64,000 nt of DNA from an uncultured Veillonellaceae bacterium. Lineage in GTDB: Bacteria > Bacillota > Negativicutes > Selenomonadales > Selenomonadaceae. The notes under the pieces were generated by a model. The model saw only the letters and a program-made list of their open reading frames with translations, had not been told where the DNA came from and searched no databases. Positions 59,347-64,000 of the stretch are shown one piece after another; position 1 is the stretch's first letter, and each line of letters begins with the position of its first letter. A program made the translations under genes and the position numbers. The stretch is from positions 1-64,000 of the forward strand of contig CACZZN010000009.1 of assembly GCA_902785705.1 (NCBI GenBank). The letters run 5' to 3'.

Positions 59347-60378
59347 TTGGCAAAAAAAGGAAGTACAGAACTGGGCAAGGCTTTTGAGTATGCGTGTATT
59401 CTTTCCCTGTACAACCGCTATCGCTTAGAGCAGAATGTTCATATGAATGTGACGGATTCGTTTCGCACTGCACAGAAAAATTTCTATCATGCAGATTCGA
59501 GGATGCAGCAAGATTTGCTTCACGCTGCATATGCTGCTATCAATGTAATTGAAAGATTAGAGCCAAGGTTACCATACCCGGATGATGATGCGCAGTTGAC
59601 ACTTCATTTGCAATCGGATGCAGCAGGAATGTCAGGTGATGTGAGAGACATCCTTTGTATTCGAAGAATCGGGCATTGGGAAATCGGGATTTCATGCAAA
59701 CATAATCACTATGCTGTCAAGCACAGCCGTTTATCCGATCAAATTGATTTTGGAAATGAATGGTTTGGCATCGGATGTTCTCGTCGATATTTTTCTGAAG
59801 TGGTGCCGCTATTCACAAGATTGCGAGAAATTCGTGATTCCAGCAGGGCGCAAGGCAATCCGGCATTGTGGAAGGAGATGCCAGACAAGGCAGAGAGATG
59901 CTATCGGCCGGTTCTTCAATCCTTCATTGACGAGTTGAAACGGTTGGATGAACAGCACGAGAATATCCCGGAGCTTCTGGTCAGATACCTTATTGGTAAG
60001 CGTGATTTTTACAAAGTGATTACGAACGATGCGAAAAGATATACAAGAATTGAGGCCATCAATATTGAGGGGACGTTGAACAAATCATCAGCGCAGCATG
60101 CGGCTATGGTGCATGTCCCTGCATTGAGATTGCCGACCAGATTCTATAGCGTTGATTTCAAGATAGGTTCCAATAATACAGTTTTAGTCGCGTGCGACTG
60201 CGGCTGGGAAATCTCGATGCGGTTGCATAATGCCTCATCCAAAGTGGAGCCTTCGCTGAAATTTGACGTTCAGTTGGAGTCCATGCCATCGTCTATATAC
60301 AGTGAATCTGAGCCGTGGGATGCGGAACAGGTCAAAAGGATGGCGGCGGAGTCGCATGTTCCTTATGGGGATGCGTGA
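59347..60378 (+). CDS. HaeIII-family type II restriction endonuclease
   Basis: The 343-aa protein matches the HaeIII endonuclease family as I recall it: KGSTELGKAFEYACILSLYNRY near the start, then GDVRDILCIRRIGHWEIGISCKHNHYAVKHSRLS, whose D, E and K-H positions fit the catalytic core, followed by DFGNEWFGIGCSRRYFSEVV and PTRFYSVDFKIGSNNTVLVACDCGW. The expected cut site is GGCC. The start codon is TTG with strong AGGAGGAAGG upstream. It follows the M.HaeIII-like methyltransferase and is separated from it by the palindromic repeat, which could weaken its expression. A terminator follows. Confidence 0.85.
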   Translation: MAKKGSTELGKAFEYACILSLYNRYRLEQNVHMNVTDSFRTAQKNFYHADSRMQQDLLHAAYAAINVIERLEPRLPYPDDDAQLTLHLQSDAAGMSGDVRDILCIRRIGHWEIGISCKHNHYAVKHSRLSDQIDFGNEWFGIGCSRRYFSEVVPLFTRLREIRDSSRAQGNPALWKEMPDKAERCYRPVLQSFIDELKRLDEQHENIPELLVRYLIGKRDFYKVITNDAKRYTRIEAINIEGTLNKSSAQHAAMVHVPALRLPTRFYSVDFKIGSNNTVLVACDCGWEISMRLHNASSKVEPSLKFDVQLESMPSSIYSESEPWDAEQVKRMAAESHVPYGDA

Positions 60379-60402
60379 GCAGCCAATCAGGATATGTTGT
60401 GG

Positions 60403-60431
60403 AAAGCCACGGTTGTTGTACCGTGGCTTTT
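60403..60431 (+). terminator. Terminator at the end of the restriction-modification island
   Basis: AAAGCCACGG, an 8-base loop, and CCGTGGCTTT followed by T. It ends 17 bp before rsmG. Confidence 0.75.
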
Positions 60432-60447
60432 GCAGAGGTCGGAAAAG

Positions 60448-61176
60448 ATGGAAAAAAGGATGTTTTTATCGGAACTTGCGCGTGCGGCGGAGCTTTATGG
60501 GGTGGAGCTGACGGGGGAACAGATGGAGCAGTTCGGTATTTATTATCGCCTGCTCATCGAGTGGAACGAGAAGATGAACCTCACGGCCATCACGGAGCCG
60601 AAGGAGGTTGCCGTCAAGCACATGATCGATTCCCTTTCCGCATGGGACGGAACCCGTATGGCGGAGCGTGCGAGCCTTGTGGATGTGGGGACAGGCGCGG
60701 GCTTTCCCGGGCTGCCGCTCAAGATTTTCCGTCCGAAGCTGCATCTGACGCTTTTGGACTCGCTCCACAAACGCGTGACATTCCTGCAGACGGTCGTGCA
60801 GGAAATCGGGCTTTCGGACGTTGCCTGCATCCATGCGCGTGCGGAGGAAGCTGCGAGGAACAAGGCGTACCGTGAACAGTTCGATATCGCGGTGTCCCGT
60901 GCGGTGGCAAGGCTTCCGATCCTTGCGGAGTACTGTCTGCCTTTTGTGAAAAAAGGCGGGCTCTTTGTTGCGCTCAAGGGCATGCGCTATCAGGAGGAGG
61001 CGGAGGAGGCAAGACGCGCCGTCAAGCTCCTGGGGGGTGCAGAGACGGAATGTGTGCCGGTCAAGCTGCCGGAGCTGGAGGATAAGCGTGCGGTCATCTA
61101 TATCAAAAAGATTGCGGCAACGCCAAAAGCATACCCGCGCAGGGCAGGGACGCCGGAGAAAAAACCGATTTTGTGA
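60448..61176 (+). CDS. rsmG: 16S rRNA (guanine-527-N7)-methyltransferase RsmG (GidB)
   Basis: The protein (242 aa) has the RsmG layout: YYRLLIEWNEKMNLTAIT, the SAM motif LVDVGTGAGFPGLPLKIF, LTLLDSLHKRVTFLQTV, ARAEEAARNKAYREQFDIAVSRAVARL and the C-terminal YIKKI end. The ATG at 60448 has AGAGGTCGG upstream; the frame is open to 60394 but that part overlaps the terminator stem. It is normally read directly after mnmG. Here it must depend on a promoter within or beyond the inserted island; a -10-like box is not evident. Confidence 0.96.
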   Translation: MEKRMFLSELARAAELYGVELTGEQMEQFGIYYRLLIEWNEKMNLTAITEPKEVAVKHMIDSLSAWDGTRMAERASLVDVGTGAGFPGLPLKIFRPKLHLTLLDSLHKRVTFLQTVVQEIGLSDVACIHARAEEAARNKAYREQFDIAVSRAVARLPILAEYCLPFVKKGGLFVALKGMRYQEEAEEARRAVKLLGGAETECVPVKLPELEDKRAVIYIKKIAATPKAYPRRAGTPEKKPIL

Positions 61177-61208
61177 TTTCATTTTTGTTTTTGCGGCAAA
61201 TCGCATAT

Positions 61209-61255
61209 GGGAGGATGAATGCGCATCCATTCGCGCGGACATCCTCCTATTTTTT
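61209..61255 (+). terminator. Terminator after rsmG
   Basis: GGAGGATG (61210-61217) and CATCCTCC (61240-61247) pair around a 22-base loop that folds further, followed by TATTTTTT. Confidence 0.75.
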
Positions 61256-61312
61256 CGTGCAAATTCTGCCTTCCCTGTTGCCGATGCAACCTACCCGGAT
61301 TCCTGTGCATGA

Positions 61313-61318
61313 TATAAT
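61313..61318 (+). promoter_or_regulatory. -10 box of the Crp-family regulator gene
   Basis: TATAAT, 36 bp before the start at 61354, without a clear -35, as is common for activated promoters. Confidence 0.35.
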
Positions 61319-61353
61319 AAGACGTAGCAAACTCTATCGAAACGGAGGATATC

Positions 61354-62022
61354 ATGCAAATTTACAATCTGGACTTGCAGGAACTCCCCTTATTCCGAGG
61401 ACTCTCCTCGGAAGAAATCGATCGGTTCGTCGAGCATACATCTGCCATGATCAAGCACTATGAAAAAGGTGTCTACGTTCTGCGCCCCTATGAGAAGAAT
61501 TCCAACATCGGGGTCATTGTGAAGGGTCTGGCACAAGTCATTACCGAAGACCGTCTGGGCAACGAGGCCATCGGGCACAGTTTGGAACGCGGGGCTTTGC
61601 TGGGCAGCACCTCCGCGATTCTTTCCGAAGAGTACAATCCGACGGCGATTGAGCCCTTGACCGATGTGCTTGTGCTCTGGATCCCCTACCGTTCTCTCCT
61701 CATCGCGGGGCCGAAACTCGGACGTATCCACGGCATCGTGATGCAGCATATGCTGGAAGCCTTCTGCAACAAAAACGTGCTCATGCTGGAAAAATTGAAG
61801 CTGCTCTCGCAAAAATCCTTGCGTGAACGCGTTATCCTCTATCTGCTGCAAAAAGAGAAGCGTCAGAAAACAGCGCGTGTGAAAGTGCCGCGCAGAATGC
61901 AGCTGGCAAAGGAACTGGAATGCAACCGCAGCGCCCTGACAAGGGAGATCAGTCTGATGCAGCAGGAAGGCCTCTTGGTTTGCGAAGCGGATGTCATGTG
62001 TCTCAACAAAGACAATTTATGA
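61354..62022 (+). CDS. Crp/Fnr-family transcriptional regulator
   Basis: The 222-aa protein has an N-terminal cNMP-binding-like beta-barrel (LPLFRGLSSEEIDRFVEHTSAM, GVIVKGLAQVITEDRLGNEAI, LGSTSAILSEEYNPTAIEPLTDVLVLWIPY), a dimer helix (RIHGIVMQHMLEAFCNKNVLMLEK) and a C-terminal helix-turn-helix (LAKELECNRSALTREISLMQQEGLL). No four-cysteine cluster of the Fnr type is present, so it is not a classical oxygen sensor; the effector is unknown. GGAGG lies six bases before the ATG. It lies 28 bp before ccmA on the same strand, so it may control the cytochrome c maturation genes. Confidence 0.92.
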   Translation: MQIYNLDLQELPLFRGLSSEEIDRFVEHTSAMIKHYEKGVYVLRPYEKNSNIGVIVKGLAQVITEDRLGNEAIGHSLERGALLGSTSAILSEEYNPTAIEPLTDVLVLWIPYRSLLIAGPKLGRIHGIVMQHMLEAFCNKNVLMLEKLKLLSQKSLRERVILYLLQKEKRQKTARVKVPRRMQLAKELECNRSALTREISLMQQEGLLVCEADVMCLNKDNL

Positions 62023-62050
62023 AATCCATAAGATTCCCGGTGGTGTACGC

Positions 62051-62680
62051 ATGTTGACAATTTCCTTTGAGGCGGTGGGTCTGGGCTTCGGCTCCCAGAC
62101 ATTGTTCGAGGCTCTGTCCGTTCTTCTCCCGTCGGGCCGGGTGACTGCCATTACGGGGCACAATGGCAGCGGAAAATCTACCTTTCTCCGGCTTGCCGCA
62201 AAGTTCCTTGCCCCGGATAGGGGCGCGGTGACTGCCAGGGAAGATGCGACTGTGCTTCAAAAAGATTCCTTTCGCAGCCGTCTGGCCATGGTCACGCCGG
62301 AATGGAAACTGTATCCGAGACTTACGGCAGAAGAGAATCTTCGTTTTTTCCTCGGACTTCGCGGCATCGAGCTGTCCTCGGATGAAATTTTCTCGCTCTG
62401 GGAGCGTGTGGGGCTTCGCCGGGAAGATCTTTCCGGTACGCTGGCGGCCAACCTTTCCACCGGCATGCGGCAGCGTGTCAAACTGGCTGTCCTTCTCGCA
62501 GCACAAGCGGATTTCTGGTGTTTGGACGAGCCCGGCTCCAATCTGGATCCTGCCGGTTTGCAAATGCTGCTGCGGGAAACCCGTCAAGCCGCCTCCGGGG
62601 GAAAACTCATCCTCTGGGCCACCAATGACGCAAGAGAGGAGGCGGCAGCCGATGCGACCATCCGTCTTCCGTGGAATTAG
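62051..62680 (+). CDS. ccmA: ABC transporter ATP-binding protein, CcmA-like
   Basis: The protein (209 aa) has Walker A ITGHNGSGKSTFLRLAAKFL, signature NLSTGMRQRVKLAVLLA and Walker B FWCLDEPGSNLD. It matches CcmA in size and by being followed by ccmB and ccmC. The H-loop position, usually a histidine after the Walker B region, reads ILWATNDAREE, with asparagine in place of histidine, which would be expected to change ATP turnover. The ATG at 62051 follows GGTGGTG; the frame is open from 61991. In System I, CcmAB drives release of haem-loaded CcmE from CcmC. Confidence 0.85.
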   Translation: MLTISFEAVGLGFGSQTLFEALSVLLPSGRVTAITGHNGSGKSTFLRLAAKFLAPDRGAVTAREDATVLQKDSFRSRLAMVTPEWKLYPRLTAEENLRFFLGLRGIELSSDEIFSLWERVGLRREDLSGTLAANLSTGMRQRVKLAVLLAAQADFWCLDEPGSNLDPAGLQMLLRETRQAASGGKLILWATNDAREEAAADATIRLPWN

Positions 62681-63323
62681 GCTGGTTTTCCAAAAGGAAT
62701 TGATTGTCGGGATGCGCTTCAAGGCTGCATGGTCCACCATCTTCATGTTTGCCTTGACCACGCTCTCCTGCATCAGCCTCGCGCTGCAGGGCGCTGTCCT
62801 GGAGCCGGACCTGCAGGCGGCGCTTCTTTGGACCATCCTGTTTTTCGCCTCCATGACAGGCATGGATCGCAGTTTTGCGGATGAGGACATGTCAGGCACG
62901 CTTCCGGCTTTGAAACTGTATGGGGATGCGCAGGCGGTCCTGTTCGGCAAGATGCTCTATGCCCTGTTCCTGCTTCTGGCCTTGTCGCTGTTTGTCATGC
63001 TTCTGTTCTTTCTGCTGTTCGATGTGCAGACAGCCTCCCTGTCGGAGTTTCTTGCTGTCGCCTTGGCCGGAATCTGCGGACTTGCCGGCGCCGGAACTTT
63101 CATCGCGGCGCTGGCCACGGGCGCCCATGTCAAAAGCGGCCTGTTCTCCGTCCTGATGCTTCCGGTCATCCTTCCCATCTTTCTTCCCGCCATCTTCCTG
63201 ACAAGCGCGGTCTTTGGCGGCGAGCCCGTTCTGCTCCCCCATCTGGGCGGCATGATACTCTATGACCTGCTGCTGGTGGTGGGGGCTTCGGTTCTTTTTG
63301 ACTACTTTTGGTACGAGGAGTAA
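62652..63323 (+). CDS. ccmB: Haem exporter membrane subunit CcmB
   Basis: The 223-aa protein has six hydrophobic segments and the CcmB pattern: VFQKELIVGMRFKAAWSTIFMFALTTLSC, LLWTILFFASMTGMDRSFADEDMSGTL, LYGDAQAVLFGKMLYALF, GAGTFIAALATGAHVKSGLFSVLMLPVILPIFLP. The ATG at 62652 overlaps the end of ccmA by 29 bp. It is the partner of CcmA in the cytoplasmic membrane. Confidence 0.9.
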   Translation: MRPSVFRGIRLVFQKELIVGMRFKAAWSTIFMFALTTLSCISLALQGAVLEPDLQAALLWTILFFASMTGMDRSFADEDMSGTLPALKLYGDAQAVLFGKMLYALFLLLALSLFVMLLFFLLFDVQTASLSEFLAVALAGICGLAGAGTFIAALATGAHVKSGLFSVLMLPVILPIFLPAIFLTSAVFGGEPVLLPHLGGMILYDLLLVVGASVLFDYFWYEE

Positions 63324-63330
63324 TCCCTGT

Positions 63331-63972
63331 ATGATGAAATACTTATCCTTTGCCATTATGCTTTTGACCGTCCTTGTGCTGTACCTTGTGTTCTTTGTTG
63401 TCCCCCCTGCGGAGGGGCTGGGCGGACTCGTGCGCATCGCGTTCTTCCACATTCCTATGGCATGGATTTCCGTGCTGGCGTTCCTGATGAGCGCTTGGTG
63501 GGCAGCCGCTTATCTGCGCAAGGGAACCTTGCGGCAGGACCATCTGAGCGCACGTTCCGCAAAGCTTGGCTTTGTTTTCGTCCTGCTTGCAACCGTCAGC
63601 GGGGCGATTTTCAGCAAGCTGACCTGGGGGGCCTATTGGAACTGGGATCCCCGGCAGACCACGATTTTTGTGCTCATCCTGATTTACGGGGCCTATCTGA
63701 CGCTTCGGGCAGCGATTCCGGAACCGCGCAAACGGGCGCGGACGTCGGCGGCCTATTCTCTGTTTTCCTGCCTTACGGTTCCCTTTCTCGTGTTCATCAT
63801 CCCACGGCTTTATTTTTCCCTGCATCCCACGCCTGTTCTGAATGCCGAAGGGCATGTGGACATGGATCCTGTCATGCTCGGGACGCTCATGGCCGCATTG
63901 CTGGACGCGACGCTCATCTATGTCCGGCTGCTCTTCCATCATCTGCCAAAGGAGGATTCCCATGAACCGTAA
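63331..63972 (+). CDS. ccmC: Cytochrome c maturation haem-handling protein CcmC
   Basis: The 213-aa protein has six membrane helices and the tryptophan-rich WWD motif (SKLTWGAYWNWDPRQTT), flanked by conserved histidines (AFFHIPMAWISVLAF and FSLHPTPVLN). CcmC attaches haem to the CcmE chaperone on the outer side of the membrane. It starts at the ATG at 63331, 7 bp after ccmB. Finding System I in a Firmicute agrees with a diderm Negativicute host. Confidence 0.93.
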   Translation: MMKYLSFAIMLLTVLVLYLVFFVVPPAEGLGGLVRIAFFHIPMAWISVLAFLMSAWWAAAYLRKGTLRQDHLSARSAKLGFVFVLLATVSGAIFSKLTWGAYWNWDPRQTTIFVLILIYGAYLTLRAAIPEPRKRARTSAAYSLFSCLTVPFLVFIIPRLYFSLHPTPVLNAEGHVDMDPVMLGTLMAALLDATLIYVRLLFHHLPKEDSHEP

Positions 63973-64000
63973 TTACCTTTTGATCGCATTACTGCTGGCC
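63962..64000 (+). CDS. Start of a further ccm-operon gene (partial)
   Basis: The ATG at 63962 overlaps the end of ccmC by 11 bases in another frame and has AAAGGAGG seven bases upstream. The 13 visible codons read MNRNYLLIALLLA, the start of a membrane or signal-anchor helix. ccmD, ccmE or ccmF would be expected here; the sequence is too short to tell. Confidence 0.55.
   Translation, partial: MNRNYLLIALLLA

Overview
The window is a chromosomal segment around the replication origin of a diderm Firmicute of the class Negativicutes, most likely Selenomonas or a close relative. Three things point there. The gene order dnaA-dnaN-recF-remB-gyrB on one strand, facing rpmH-rnpA-yidD-yidC-jag-mnmE on the other, is typical of Firmicutes. 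An outer-membrane secretin and System I cytochrome c maturation genes (ccmABC) imply a Gram-negative type envelope. Two flagellins show that the cell is motile. The genus call is inference; no rRNA gene is present to test it.

Layout. 0-6.4 kb is accessory: a cut-off IS607-type serine recombinase, a UvrA paralog without its UvrB-binding domain, an unknown gene, a Uma2 endonuclease, a DUF192 gene, a tiny holin-like toxin and a dicarboxylate/amino-acid symporter. 6.6-18.6 kb is a complete Tad/Flp pilus locus: ten genes on the minus strand from cpaB to tadC, flanked by a TadG-like gene and a prepilin peptidase on the plus strand. 18.7-25.7 kb carries a second holin-like type I toxin module, a HepT/MntA pair, a lipoprotein, GtrA, HtpX and a three-gene envelope operon (HpnK-type deacetylase, polyprenyl-linked glycosyltransferase, large membrane protein). 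25.9-36.8 kb is the origin region; DnaA boxes lie on both sides of dnaA.

The normally compact mnmE-mnmG-rsmG order is interrupted twice. About 18 kb sits between mnmE and mnmG: a Hin-like recombinase, two tandem flagellins of 987 and 625 aa, an FtsA-like actin-family protein, a DAK2 protein, a SNF2 helicase, a candidate 6S RNA and the cdd-pdp-deoB nucleoside salvage operon. A 3.7-kb restriction-modification island (C5 methyltransferase, Vsr-like nuclease, M.HaeIII-like methyltransferase, HaeIII-family endonuclease) sits between mnmG and rsmG. The window ends in a Crp-family regulator followed by ccmABC and the start of one more gene.

The least explained structure is a set of short, non-coding, hairpin-rich dispersed repeats of about 100-220 bp. 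At least seven copies share two types of terminal inverted repeat and a common central hairpin. They look like miniature transposable elements; one covers the rpmH stop codon and others lie beside oriC, gyrB and mnmE. A second notable structure is a candidate sigma-28 flagellin promoter bracketed by two related palindromes immediately downstream of a Hin-family recombinase gene, which could be a DNA-inversion or resolvase-controlled flagellin switch. No CRISPR array, tRNA or rRNA was recognised.
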